Source of the DNA: Oidiodendron maius Zn
Taxonomy: Eukaryota > Ascomycota > Leotiomycetes > Myxotrichaceae
Direction of reading: 5' to 3'
Assembly (NCBI GenBank): GCA_000827325.1
Contig: KN832881.1
Location: 766,616 to 830,615 of the forward strand
Length of the DNA stretch: 64,000 nucleotides
The notes under the pieces are model-generated. The model was not told where the DNA came from. It ran no database searches and worked only from the letters and a program-made list of their open reading frames with translations. Shown here piece by piece: positions 11,639 through 22,960 of this stretch. A program made the position numbers and the translations under genes. Position 1 is the stretch's first letter; each line of letters begins with the position of its first letter.

Positions 11639-11990
11639 TTATCGCTGGCTGCTTCCGCTCCACACATTCTTCAACAGACCATCCCTCTGCGCCAGCCGGT
11701 TCAGCGAGTCGTCGCTCTCACCCATGGCTCGCACGAATCCGCAGAGAGCGTAAACCTGGCTCTCGCCTGTGAATCGACCATTCTCATCAACCTTGCCAAT
11801 GGAGATTTGGACGGATGCATGATCCTTGGCCTTGATAATACGGTTGGTGGCACTGCACTTTCGGGGGACGTAACTGGTAAATCACGGCAGTCAGCTTTAA
11901 ATTCCTACTCTTTGAGGGGTATGCCAATGCTTCGCCGTTTACGCATTGAGAGACGTACAGGTCGACGAGTTCACCCTTGTCGTTTTCCAT
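11639..11990 (-). CDS. rps21: 40S ribosomal protein S21 (eS21)
   Basis: Exons 11990-11959 and 11873-11639 encode 88 aa, the normal length for eS21. The start [18 protein letters not shown] and the end [17 protein letters not shown] match the family throughout. The 85-nt intron (donor GTACGT, acceptor TTACCAG) interrupts the Leu-11 codon. The protein belongs to the small ribosomal subunit and is needed for late 18S rRNA maturation in yeast. The gene diverges from SLX4 across a 365-nt spacer. Confidence 0.96.
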
Positions 11991-12355
11991 CTTGGCGGAT
12001 TTTGTGCCTTGAAATTGTGAGGTCACCGGTCGTTTGGGGAGAGTGCGAAGGCGTGGAGGAGTGGAAGTAAAATCACAGAGCCGCCAGGTCTATCTTTCCG
12101 TGGGGTGAAAATGAGGGCTAGAGAATTTTAGCGAGGCCAAATGCTTAAGTCACGTGCCGTCGCGATGTGCCGGGGAAACTCCGATCACTGCGGTACCTCA
12201 CAGAATGTACTTTAGTGTCAACAAACAAACAACTGGCCTCAGAAGGTAGTAAGTTTGTCGCAACTCCATTTTGCACATGAACTGCAGAATCAGCCGCCGT
12301 GTCGTGCCTTTATTTTTATTCGGATTGCGCAGGGCGCAAATTTTGGAGAGGGGGC
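11991..12355. promoter_or_regulatory. Divergent promoter rps21/slx4 with a CACGTG box
   Basis: The spacer separates two diverging start codons. A palindromic E-box CACGTG lies at 12151-12156. Regulatory use is inferred from position only. Confidence 0.45.
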
Positions 12356-15070
12356 ATGAGAATGGCGTCTGCTGATATTTTGACCCTATCTTCATCCCCG
12401 CCGAGACTATTTAGGGCCTTTCATATACCTTCGTCTCCAGCGCTGCCGTCACCTAGTGAATTATTCAAGAAGAAACCAGTGGGACTACGAATGGTTGGTG
12501 GACTTACACCTAATCCAGCAAATGTAACGGCTTCATTGACCACTAAATCGACCTTTGCAACACTGCCCTCGGGTGATTTGCCGAGTCCTAGAAAGGGTCT
12601 CTTACTCGAATCTGGGTCTGGTTGTAAGGAGAAAGTGGACTCAAAGGAATCAAAACGTACAAAGAGGAGGTCCAATTTAAAATTAAACTCCGCCCAAGAG
12701 GTGGATAGTGTGTTGAAGGCTGGGAAGGAGAAGACTTCAAAGCGCGAAGATGTTTCTATCAATGGCGTTGAAGCTAAGAAAGAAGACCAGGAGAGGGCCG
12801 CAGCCTTAAAGTCTGATCCTCTCTCTAGAATGGAGAAAATGCCCCGGAAACCACGATCTAAGAACGCTGAGAAGCCATCGGAAGAAGATGTGCTGAAAGA
12901 AAGACCTGCGCGAAAACCAAGAACCAAGAAAACAAACGAGGAGAAGCAAACTCAACTGCCAAAATCAAGAGTTGTAAAACCTTCTATGGATACAACTGCA
13001 AACTTCAGTAAAAACACAACAAAATCCAAAAAGCCAGAAGTAACAAGTCGTTATTTCTCTGGACATGATGAGCAAAGCAAGTCGTCTGAGGATTGTTTGA
13101 GCAACGGGCTCCTCGATGCAGTCAAGAGGCGTACTTGTTGGACTCCTCCAAAACCTACTGTCAAAGTTACCAGTATTAGCACTCCGGTTTCTGGCGCAAC
13201 AGATGATACCAACGGCTCAGCCGGACGCACCAGTTTGGAAGGGAGGAGCAAAGGCTTCTCGGATCTCTTTGATAACTTCGCATATAACTGCAGCATACAG
13301 GCTCCCATTTCTGGAAAGAAAATACTAGACAGTTCTGCTACGAGGAAGCGAAAGCTGGTCGAAATGGTCACGACCAACATTTCTACATCGAACTCGATAA
13401 CGACGGCCGCAAAGACTAAAGCCCCGAAGAAGAAAGCTAGAACGATCACAGATCAGGCAACTTCTGCTTATAGCAACAACGAATTGTCATCTGTCTCGCC
13501 TGCTCCTCTGATTCACTACTCTACACTTGAGGCAGCCGAAACTGCAACCAGCGATGGTTTTAAAATACCTGCTAAGCTGCGTTCTAAAAGCAGAAGTAAG
13601 GTATCCTCAAAACGAGGCAATGGGACTGCAAAGGCACCAATCTTACTCTCTCCTGGTTCCGCATTAAAACAAGTGAGCAACCAAGATTTTGTTTTCGGGA
13701 CCGCAAGTCAACTGGCAAGAGAGGACTCGCCAACATTTCTACGAGATATCCACACAGCTATGCAAGCCTCAAACAAAATCGATGATGACCCATTCATGGA
13801 CTTGTGCCAAACCTCTACCGTTGCGGTAATTGGTAGTAGAAAAAATTCGGCTTCACCAGCGAAACGGAATCTGTGGTGCGCGGCGGCTCGAGATGCTGGT
13901 GGTAAATTGTTGGATATTGAAATGGTAGATCCTGCGAATTCCCCAGCGGCTGTGAAGAATCCAGGCAACTGTCGCCACGACACGGTTCCCGTTAATGCAA
14001 TCGTTACCAGAGATAGTGATGTGTGGCATGATATCGAAGAAAGGTCTAAGAATACAGCATCGACAAACAGCAAGGTTAATCCGAGCCAATTTCCTGGAAT
14101 GCTTCTTGGAATAGAGCCTGCGATGGACTCGTCGAGCAATATACGGCGTCCCGGATTATCACCCAGAGCTCTACGCATACCACATTTATCAGACAACGTT
14201 CCTCTTGTTACACAATCCTCAGCGGCAAACAGTCAAGTTACAACAGGATTCAATATAGAGAAGCCGGACTACTCATCATATACAAATACAGAATTAGCAG
14301 AAGAAATAGCCTCATATCGCTTCAAGCCGGTTAAAAACAGAAATCAGATGATAACTCTTCTGGAGAAGTGTTGGGAGAGCAAAAAGCGAACAGCTCTAGG
14401 TGCTCTACAGGCTAATGCCATGCACTCATCCTCAACCCCTCTTTCAAGCACATCTTCCGAACGGCATGAGGAAGCATCTCATGAACGGACAAGAGGCAGA
14501 GCAGGGACAAACACTGCTGGCTCATTGCCAAAAGTCAAAACAAAGGTCCATGGAAAGACAATACGCACAGTTCAATGCACAGAGCCTACCAGCAATGTAT
14601 CACCTTCAAAACCCGACGTGGTGAAAAAGACTCAGACACAGCGCGAAGAACTTTTCGACGAAATTTTCGATTCAGATGCCCCCCTTACGCCGTCTCCACC
14701 ACGTCGGCGTCTATCCCAGATACGAACTCCACCTCTACCGTTACAGATCTCGGCATCCACCGCTGTTGAGGAGAGCCCTGCGCTCACCCCTACTGCGTCA
14801 CAGGCACGCCTCTTCAAACATATCTCCCTTGCAGTGACCAGTGCCCCGCCGTCCAAAGATCCCTCCAATCCCAGCTGGCATGAGAAAATACTTCTCTATG
14901 ATCCAATTATTCTTGAGGATTTGACGGCATGGCTCAATACTGGGGCATTGGAGAAGTCGGGCTGGGATGGGGAGGTGAATCCGGGAGAGGTTAAAAAATG
15001 GTGCATAAGTAAGAGTATCTGCTGCCTCTGGAAAGAGAACTTGAGGGGAGGCGTAAGAAGTCGTTATTAA
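12356..15070 (+). CDS. slx4: Structure-specific endonuclease subunit SLX4
   Basis: A single exon encodes 904 aa from the ATG at 12356 (MRMASADILTLSSSPPRL); the ATG two codons later is equally possible. SLX4 is the nuclear scaffold that activates the SLX1 nuclease on branched DNA and Holliday junctions. Most of the protein is disordered and rich in Lys, Ser and Thr, with TPxP-type sites. A folded helix-loop-helix segment (NTELAEEIASYRFKPVKNRNQMITLLEKCW, in two conserved halves) sits near residues 645-680. The last 75 residues (HEKILLYDPIILEDLTAWLNTG, then WCISKSICCLWKENLRG) are the conserved SLX1-binding domain that identifies the family. No intron is needed. Confidence 0.9.
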   Translation: MRMASADILTLSSSPPRLFRAFHIPSSPALPSPSELFKKKPVGLRMVGGLTPNPANVTASLTTKSTFATLPSGDLPSPRKGLLLESGSGCKEKVDSKESKRTKRRSNLKLNSAQEVDSVLKAGKEKTSKREDVSINGVEAKKEDQERAAALKSDPLSRMEKMPRKPRSKNAEKPSEEDVLKERPARKPRTKKTNEEKQTQLPKSRVVKPSMDTTANFSKNTTKSKKPEVTSRYFSGHDEQSKSSEDCLSNGLLDAVKRRTCWTPPKPTVKVTSISTPVSGATDDTNGSAGRTSLEGRSKGFSDLFDNFAYNCSIQAPISGKKILDSSATRKRKLVEMVTTNISTSNSITTAAKTKAPKKKARTITDQATSAYSNNELSSVSPAPLIHYSTLEAAETATSDGFKIPAKLRSKSRSKVSSKRGNGTAKAPILLSPGSALKQVSNQDFVFGTASQLAREDSPTFLRDIHTAMQASNKIDDDPFMDLCQTSTVAVIGSRKNSASPAKRNLWCAAARDAGGKLLDIEMVDPANSPAAVKNPGNCRHDTVPVNAIVTRDSDVWHDIEERSKNTASTNSKVNPSQFPGMLLGIEPAMDSSSNIRRPGLSPRALRIPHLSDNVPLVTQSSAANSQVTTGFNIEKPDYSSYTNTELAEEIASYRFKPVKNRNQMITLLEKCWESKKRTALGALQANAMHSSSTPLSSTSSERHEEASHERTRGRAGTNTAGSLPKVKTKVHGKTIRTVQCTEPTSNVSPSKPDVVKKTQTQREELFDEIFDSDAPLTPSPPRRRLSQIRTPPLPLQISASTAVEESPALTPTASQARLFKHISLAVTSAPPSKDPSNPSWHEKILLYDPIILEDLTAWLNTGALEKSGWDGEVNPGEVKKWCISKSICCLWKENLRGGVRSRY

Positions 15071-15331
15071 AGGCGAAATGACCGCAAGCTTGTGCTTATT
15101 TACATATACCCCCCCTCCCAACAACGTCAGATACGTAATTGCTTTAGCAGCATACGATAAATAAGTTGTTATTCCGAAGATTCCATAAAGGTTACTTTAC
15201 AACCTAGGGTGATTTTTGGGAACTTGGTTGTTCATGGCGTATTTATCTTGCAATCGGCTTTGATATATATATATCCACCAGTAGGTACAAATTATTCTTC
15301 TAAGATTCAAATGTATTCTCTATAGGGCCAT

Positions 15332-16470
15332 CTATAATTTAGCATCACTCGATGCCACTCTCTCTTCCTCCAAGACGTCTTTCTTATATCTCACATCCAC
15401 ATTCCTCGGGCCATCCTTGCCGAACTTAACTAAGACAACCCTCTTCTCATCACCTCTCCTATCACTGTTCTTTAGCTCTGGTCCCGGCTTGTCCAATGCA
15501 AGGACGGCTCTCTGGTCGCTTTCTCTCAGTAGTATGACTGCAGGGCTCATAACTTTATCGGCCCACTTCACCCCCTTACCGTCGCCGTCACTTTTCAAGA
15601 ATTCGAGGACACTGTCTCGCTGCTTTTGTAGCTCTGCGGTTGAAATGGGAGAGGAGGGGACGGAGAGAAAGGGCGAGAGAAGCCACATGAGGTAGAATTG
15701 GGGTGGAAATAAGATGATTTCGTTCTTTCTAGCTTGGTCAAGCCATTTCTGGCAGCTACCAAATAATGCTGCGGTATGCTCCACACCACCGTCGGATGTT
15801 GGCACGGGTATCATAGCCTCTTGGGTTATGTTCTTGGCAGAGTTCTGGGTCAGAGGGAGAAAGTATATGTACATCTGCGTCGTAAATCGTTTGGGTACAT
15901 TCGTGGGAGTGATCCATCTCGTGAATGGCAGCAAGGATTCTACATGAGCAGAGTAAGATTCTGTAAAGACCCTCCCAAGCCAAGCTATCTTATGGAGCAA
16001 AGCTTAACATACCTGTGTCTATGATGCCGCCTTGAGATTTAACCCAATCGACAAATTTAAGCTTTCCGGCATGAATATCTTTACGCGCCTGCGCTCTAAT
16101 ATCCTCTGCGACTTCTAATATGACGCCGCTTCCGTCATTTCGCCGTGCGAGTAATATCCCACTTTCCTCAAAGCATTCCCTTATAGCGCCAAGTCGATAG
16201 GCAGGGCCGTCTATATGGCGTCCTGGGTCAGCTACAGAGGGAATCTTACCATCCTGAGACGATGACAGGTTTCCGCCTGGAAATACGTGTGCAGATGGGA
16301 AGGAGCTCGATGTTCGGACTCGATGCAAGAGGAGGATTTCGTTGGCAGGGGAGATAAGAAGGATGCTGTAATGCTCGTTCAGCAATGGTGCGGCTCTCAA
16401 TGAGTGAAGCATACCTGGCACTTGGTCGGGGTTCTTGCACGACTCTCTTTGGCCTGGGCTTGGAAGACAT
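15332..16470 (-). CDS. Nudix hydrolase, NUDT19-like
   Basis: Exons 16470-16415, 16365-16013 and 15960-15332 give 345 aa. After MSSKPRPKRVVQEPRPSA the protein reads SILLISPANEILLLHRV, then HVFPGGNLSS. The Nudix helix is RLGAIRECFEESGILLA with the expected RE..EES G residues, so metal-dependent pyrophosphohydrolase activity is likely. NUDT19-type enzymes act on CoA esters in peroxisomes; the substrate here is inferred from the family only. The C-terminal PFTRWITPTNVPKRFTTQMY and FPPQFYLMWLL blocks are typical of this subgroup. The second intron has two in-frame acceptors 21 nt apart (TTTACAG before 15960, TGTAG before 15939), so seven residues are uncertain. The C-terminal DAKL is not a clear PTS1 signal. 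Confidence 0.86.
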
Positions 16471-17064
16471 ATCTTGTATGTGGGCCAGTCGAAGGCTCTG
16501 GAAACAATGAAATTGGAATGCCGTGTCGAGTAGCTCAATGCGACACAGAGGTTTCTGATACGGTCGCCCTATACATCCGGCTCGTCTCAGCGGTCTCCAA
16601 TACGAGAACAGCAGGCGGTTGTAATGCATTGAAATGCCATTGAACTTTGTCGTGGAGTCGACTTGACATTGCGGGGAAGGAGAATGTCGCGAGTACCGAG
16701 GCAAAGAAAGCAGTCAACCTCTCAGCCTTGCATGAATGCGGGGAACTTAATATCAGACGGATTGGAGCCAAAAAATTGGCCTTGACACGTTTCACTCCAT
16801 CTAGTTCTAATTTATATAATTCGCAGGAGGTAAAATAGCTCGGTTTTCAGTGGGGGCTGCAGATTTCTCAAGCTCGATGTCCATTTCACACCGAAATTCC
16901 TTTTCGATTGCACGCGGGTAGAAAGAGAGGGGGGGGGGCTGGTTGTTGATCCTGATTATTGCATACACTCAGTAGAATTATTCATAAAACTTCATTGAAG
17001 GAATCTAGATTAGATACAACTGACGATTGACCTCTTAATACTTCCCACTAAATTCGGATTATTA
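16471..17064. other. Gap with a poly-G tract
   Basis: Between the Nudix start and the isochorismatase 3' end. A run of about ten G residues follows GA-rich sequence near 16922-16938. Part of the region must be the Nudix promoter. No gene is supported. Confidence 0.4.
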
Positions 17065-17993
17065 CTACTTCGCATTTACAAATTTTATGCTATTCGTTAT
17101 AAAGCCATAAGAGGACTTGACTTGACCTTTAGCAAAGATGATGCATTTATCAATCAGGGTTCAACTTACCACAATATTATGGAACACAACCTCTTTGGCT
17201 CCCACAGTGGTAGTACCACAGCAGTCATCGATCAGGATGCAATTCCATCCCACATTATACGCATCGACTAAAGTCCCCTGCACGCATTGATCTGTATTCA
17301 CGCCCGTGAATAAAAGAGTATCCTTCTTCTCAGCTCTCAGTGCTTTCCACAGTGGTTGATCAGAATTCCACAGGCCACTCATGCGGTTCTTTGTGCAGTG
17401 AATATCATCTGGCTGGACTTGCTCTTTCAGGGCCGGATAAATCTCAGTGTTCCAGTAGCCAGCAAATAGACATCGGCCCTTTGAGTCACCTAGGTCCGAT
17501 CCAAGGCCTGCATATGATCGAATAGGAGTAGATTCAGGCTGTAATACGCTTCTTAAGAAGCCTCGTTGCACGCCCGCTGGCATGGTTTTCATATCATCGT
17601 CTGTAAGCCCCCAGTTGAGCCAGATGACCTGGAAGAGATATAAGCACTGGACCGAAATTCCTGTATTTCTACTTGAAGGATCGCGTTGAAGGAATGAGAG
17701 CCATATCACACCTGAATGCCGGCTTCTCGACATTTTTCTATGACTTTGATGGTTGGCTCCACGGCCTCCAGCCCATTCGGGTGATTTCTACAACTCGGAT
17801 CAAGGAAGAAGTTTTGCATATCGACGACCACCAATGCAGACGACTCAGGAGAAATTGCAACCGAAGTCTCCTTTGGCCCCTCAGTGGTTGAGAAAGTCAA
17901 TTTTCTCCCTGAGTCTCCAGACAAGTCAAAGGTCCTTGAATCTTTGAAATAACGCCATGTTTGTCCTAGCGGACCAAACGTCATGTCAGCCAT
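17065..17993 (-). CDS. Isochorismatase-like cysteine hydrolase
   Basis: Exons 17993-17712, 17628-17170 and 17115-17065 give 263 aa. The alpha/beta hydrolase fold of this family carries a catalytic Asp, Lys and Cys, all visible: ALVVVDMQNFFLDP (Asp), a Lys in the central region, and LLFTGVNTDQCVQGTLVDA (Cys). Members hydrolyse isochorismate, nicotinamide-like amides or other C-N bonds, and the substrate cannot be told here. The first intron joins AGIQ to VIWLNWGL. The short last exon adds SSYGFITNSIKFVNAK, the family's normal end; without it the frame stops three codons after the donor GTAAGT. The last acceptor lies in a repeated TCAAGTCAAG, of which only the second AG keeps the frame. Confidence 0.87.
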
Positions 17994-19270
17994 GATAACT
18001 TAACTGCAACAGCTTGTAAAGATAGGCAAATGCCGGTACTCCTTGTTCAAAGATGTAAGGAATCGCAAATGCTACATCAACGGTAAGAAAATCTATACTG
18101 GTGGTCCAAAAGGAGTGAGTCAATGGTGGGGTATATTGGTGGATATCGGCATCCAGGGATAATGCTCGAAGCGACAATTTGACGATTTATCTGAGAGCCT
18201 CCAACTCTCAACGACGGGGTCAAATATAACGAATACTATCCTATTGTGTGAAAATGGAAAATTCTATTATTACTCGCTCAATGGATTTAATGATTTGCAA
18301 TGGCCTCTCTCTTCTAACCTGGCCAATATTAATATCCGTTTCTAGTGCACAAGGCAGGCTATTCGTAAGTGTACGATAGTTTACGCTTCAGCTGTTTGAC
18401 GAATCTTTCGAAAATCCAGCCGAACTCTGTAAGGCGTACTGTTGCATCATATGTACGTTACAAAAGTGTAGCAACAACACAGCGTCAGATAAGAGTACTA
18501 GAGTATTAGGGCTTTTGAGTGTGTATATCTAATACTGCTGTGAGAACAGTGAACAATTCTCCTCTAGTCGGGGTAAAGAAATATCCTCTTTCAGAATAAT
18601 ACATGGAATTGCAGGGAAGTAACTTTCGGTATTTCTTACGGCCAAGTAGCCTGTTGGTGGGTTTCGTTCTTTTCATTAAGGCACTGGTATGATTTAAGGC
18701 CATAAATGGGATGCGAGCAAGTTTCTAGGCAAATCTTATACAAGATCAACTCTACAACAGAGAGACATGGTTCCATCGGAGAACTAGAAGTTTTGATTCC
18801 TCCTTTTAAGTTGATAAATAATATAGTATGCCTTATTTCTCAAGGGCGCGAATGAAAGGCTGTAAGGTGAAGGACACTAAGGGGATATATTGATGCTGAA
18901 CCAATTATGAATGCTAACGCGCCCTAATCTGAATTGATCGCAACTGGACCAATTAAAATTCGAGTCAAACTATAGGGCAGTTTTGTTACTGTAATATGAT
19001 GAACAAGCTGCTTCGAACATAAGCAACCCCGGTCACTATCGTGAAATAACCATTCGAGTGTATATAAAGAATTATTAATTCAACTCAATGAACCTGTATG
19101 TACATTCTTGTATTTCCCATCTTCAATAGTATGCCATTTAGAAACCATGTAAAATTCTGAGCTGAATCGATCCATCAATTTTAGTACAACTGCTTCTGCT
19201 TCGCAGTGTGATTCGAGCCCGTAACCAATCCAAGAAATTAATTGATTGATACCAACGTCCTTTGTGAATA
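17994..19270. other. AT-rich gap, no gene seen
   Basis: About 1.3 kb with frequent stops in all six frames and no recognisable RNA or element. It holds the isochorismatase promoter and the 3' flank of the AT-hook gene. Nothing else can be supported. Confidence 0.45.
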
Positions 19271-22200
19271 TCAGTAGTAGTCTTCATCTGAAGTTTCCCC
19301 CATCATCGCAGACAAATCAACTAGTGGTCTGCGTACTCTCTTTCCTAAACCTGGGCTTCCAGCGGAAGTGAGAGCCTGGTAGCGGTCATATTCCGAAGGA
19401 AAGTCTTCGTCCAATTCATCATCAAAATCATCCACCACATCGTCAAGCCCTGCTGCAATCCTAGTTGGCTTCTTGACTCTCGTACTTGGAGGTCGGCCGC
19501 CTTCGATAGGAGGTGTCTTCTGCCTCGGTGCCTTCTGCTGCCTCGGTGAAGTTGGATCTGGCTCAGCAGGAGCAGCAAAGGGCACAAAGGGAGCAGGTTG
19601 AATGGGGACGAGGTTGGAGGATGGTGAGCCAGATGCTGCCGCCGCCGCAGCGGCAGCTGCCGCCTCCTTAGCAGCTTTCTTGATAGCCAGATTGGCTCTT
19701 CGAGTTTCCTGAGCCTTCGCCATGCCTCCTGATGCCCATCGGGCCTTAGTGCTGATTGATAGCTTCTTCGATTTTTCAGACTGCGCTTTCTTTGCTGCCA
19801 GTTCCTTACGCGCAAGAGGTGATAGCGGTAACTCGCCGTCATAGTCGTCTCCCGCATCGGCCGAATCAAGTATGGATTTCTTAGGCCTCTTTGCCACAGA
19901 CTCACCATGGGTTGCGCCGCTCTTGCGCTTCCGCCTCTGCCCCATCTCTGCAGCAAGTTCTTCCGATGCTTCTGCCTTTGGCGCTTTAGTGCGTCGTCTC
20001 TTTGGAGTGGGCTCGTCGAATTGGAATGGAGCTTCGACTATAATTGGACTTGGTTCGGTATCTGCAGTGCCAGTGCCTCGTTTCCGTTTGTCCCTGGACG
20101 AAGATGCGGATGAGAGGATCGGATTATCGACGTTAGCCATCATATCGTCATCCATGCTCCTCGTGCTCTGTTCTCGTGCAAGCGTCTTGGTGCGAGTTGA
20201 AGCCCGGGCGCTGCGCCTAGCATTACCGCCGCCAAAACTTGATGCTGTGTCGGAAGATGACGAGGTTGTAGGCCTGGACGTGGCAGGAGAGTTAACTCGA
20301 GATGCTTCATCCACTTCAGTAGATTGCATAACGTCGTCAGCTTCCCCTAGTTGAATAATATTGGCTGCCGAACCAAGCTCATCCTTGATAGCAGAGACTT
20401 GAACGGTGCCGCCTTGTGAAGGCGTTGTCTCCCGAGTACGATTCTTACGTGGACGACCCCCTTTGTTTCTCGGCTTCGGAGTATCCACTGGAGCATTTAG
20501 AGGTTGTTCCAATATCTTTCTAGGTCTGCCACCTGGGTGTTTCCGCTTTACAGCAGTCAGCTCAGTGGGGCTAGCTAGAACAGGCTCCGCGGTATATTCT
20601 CCCAATTGGGCTCCTTGAATATCGGGAGCTAGCTCAGGTAACTCTTGAACAGTTTGGACGGCCTGTAGCTTTGACTGGCTATATGCCTTTGGAGGCCTTC
20701 CCACTCGCTTGCCAGAAGGAAATGTCCGTTTTGCGGCCGGTATTATACCAAAATTCTGGGGACTGACTCTTGGGCTAGCAGTGGCACCATCTTCGAATAC
20801 CTTTGGTCTGCGGGCCCGCTTGGCTGGTACTTCTTCATCTCCATCTGAAGTTGCGCTATCATCTACATCGTAGAGCCTCTTGGTCTTAGTTCTTTGCGCT
20901 CGCAATCTGCCTGCTGAGGATGGGGCACTTCCAGAAATGCCATTTGAATCTCCGCTCTTTCTCTGATATTTTTGGGGCTGGCGAGTCATTCTATCAAGTG
21001 GTTGGTTACCATGGTGACTTGGGTGTGCCGAGTACTCGAATCCATATACATCTGCCATTTTAACATCTTCGAACCTGACAGGGTCCAGTAATCGACCAAG
21101 TTTGCGCTTCTCGAAATCGTGTTCCTCTTTGGTAAGTTTGTACTCGGGAACTGGTTCATCTTGTAGTCTTCTCGCAGCCCTTGGTGCAGTTCTGTTGCGC
21201 CTCTTCTTCACAGCATCCATGAACACAGGATTGCGTAGGCTGTTGAGATGCCTCAAAGTTTCCGCATTAGTTGAGCGCTTGGATGCAAGACCCGTCAAGA
21301 AAATTTGCCAGTCCCTTTGCTTCAAAAGTAGCTTGTCATGGTATTTTTCTTGAAGTTCGTCGCGCGCCATATCTTCCAATTCCAGGTTTCTATCAGCTTC
21401 TTCCTTGGCATCCTCAACTGCTCTCCTCGCCTCTGCCTTAATGACTGCTTCATACTGGATGATCTCCTGATCGATACCATCATATTCATCTTGATATGCG
21501 ATCAGGACCTCGGCGATTTTGGAAGCTTTATGATATAGTTCCTTGTAGGTCAGTTCACCTGGATTTTGTATATAATTCTCGAAGACCTCGACCGGGGTAA
21601 ATTTTGGGAACTGATATTTTTTGCCCGTGCTTATCAGCACGGAACTGGTCTTAACGTTTGCCTGCCTTGCGGGACTTGGTGTAGGGCTAGGAGCAGCACA
21701 TGGAGCAGGACTCGGGGCAGGGCTGGGCGTTCTCAATGGCGTTGGTTCTTCTAATATAACTGTTTCAGAAGCGATATCAAGAATTTCAGTGTCGACACTA
21801 GGCTCTTGATTTATATCAGAAGGCTCGACTGGCTGCGACGACTTTGGAATTTCGAGAACTTCCTCAGCAGTTGCTGATTGCGCATCTTCTTCAACAGCCT
21901 CTCCGACTTCTAATTCCTTTGCTTCTGCATCGCCGTCGGGGCTGACATCCTCTGTAATGTCTCCCTGATCATACGATTCTAATTCTTGCTTTAGGTAGGG
22001 ACGGATAGAAGCATCGGGGCCTTCGGCAGGAGATTCATCCTCGGCATCGCTCGCATCAGAGTGAAGTGGGGTTCCGTCTCTGGTAGCTTGCATTCCGAGA
22101 GACATACGATCTCTTCTCTTTCGAAACTGGGATGCTCGAGGAGTAACAGTGATCCCATTGGATGCGCTGTCGTTTGCATTCCTACTTGGACAGTGGTACT

Positions 22201-22457
22201 GCACGTGATTTTCGAGTTCCTACACATATCAGTACATGTCGTAAAATAACTCGGCCAACTCATTTAACGGATGAACTAACCTCTGTAGAGTCATTTGGAA
22301 CCTTTAATCTGCACGACGGGCATATAAGAGGACTGGCCGATGACGATGAGGTTGATGTATTGAATGAAGTCTCCGTCGAGCTCATCTGGAGGATAGACTG
22401 AGACTGCAGAGGTAGGGATGGATGAGCCGTAATCGGAGTGGTCTTCTTCCTCGCCAT
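19271..22457 (-). CDS. Large nuclear AT-hook protein with N-terminal zinc-finger-like motif, function unknown
   Basis: Exons 22457-22281 and 22219-19271 encode 1041 aa. The 61-nt intron (GTTAGT...GTGTAG) completes a C-x2-C-x14-H-x3-H motif (CPSC, then NHVQYH), which suggests a small zinc finger near residues 42-64. Residues about 230-450 form the only long folded part: an acidic helical segment with QDEYDGIDQEIIQYE, then KQRDWQIFLTGLASKRS and VRFEDVKMADVYGFEYS. AT-hook cores follow: KRVGRPPKAY, KHPGGRPRKI and NKGGRPRKNR. Many KR-rich nuclear-localisation-like clusters and an Ala run from a GCN repeat near 19640-19670 are also present. It is probably a chromatin protein. I do not recognise an orthologue. 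Confidence 0.8.
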
Positions 22458-22960
22458 GTTGATACAGAGTTTTTGATAATGATCTAGAAGGCGGTGCTTG
22501 ATTTATTGCTGAAGAACAGTTGGGCGTAAGGGGTTTTGTAAGACCACTTTTCGTCTCACTCACGAAGGCGTCTCATGTAATCGAGAAAAGAGTGCGTCGG
22601 GGAAGAAGGACAAGAATGCGAAGCAAATAGAGAAAAGATTTATGCTCGCGAGATGAGAATGCAATGCAAATCAACTGAGGGGCGGCATCTTTGAGCAGCA
22701 ATACCGGAATCCATTGAATTCTGCGTTCTATTGTAGCAGTTTTGCTCTCAAGCCGGGTGGCTCATTAAGTGTGGCTGGGCCGACCAATCACAGCCTGTGG
22801 GGCCGCGCTAGAGCCACGATTAACGCGGTTGATGGCGAAGGTTATGGACATAGACAATAGTAGTGAGAGTGTGTGGCTGAACAACCGCCTATTGTCGTCT
22901 TTGAGAACAACTACTGCTAGATACCACCCCTGACCAGGCCAACAATTCACTAGAACTGCC
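22458..22960. promoter_or_regulatory. Divergent promoter region, AT-hook gene and mtc1
   Basis: About 500 nt between two diverging starts. CCAATCA at 22783-22789 is a candidate CCAAT-box. No coding potential is seen. Confidence 0.4.

Noticed and set aside
11633-12070. 145-codon open frame on the + strand
   Set aside because: It is antisense to the S21e gene.
19195-19235. GATTCGAGCCC resembling a tRNA B-box on the minus strand
   Set aside because: No matching A-box, acceptor stem or anticodon arm can be built around it.
19345-20354. Long open frames on both strands in other frames of the AT-hook gene
   Set aside because: They shadow GC-rich low-complexity coding sequence of the annotated exon.
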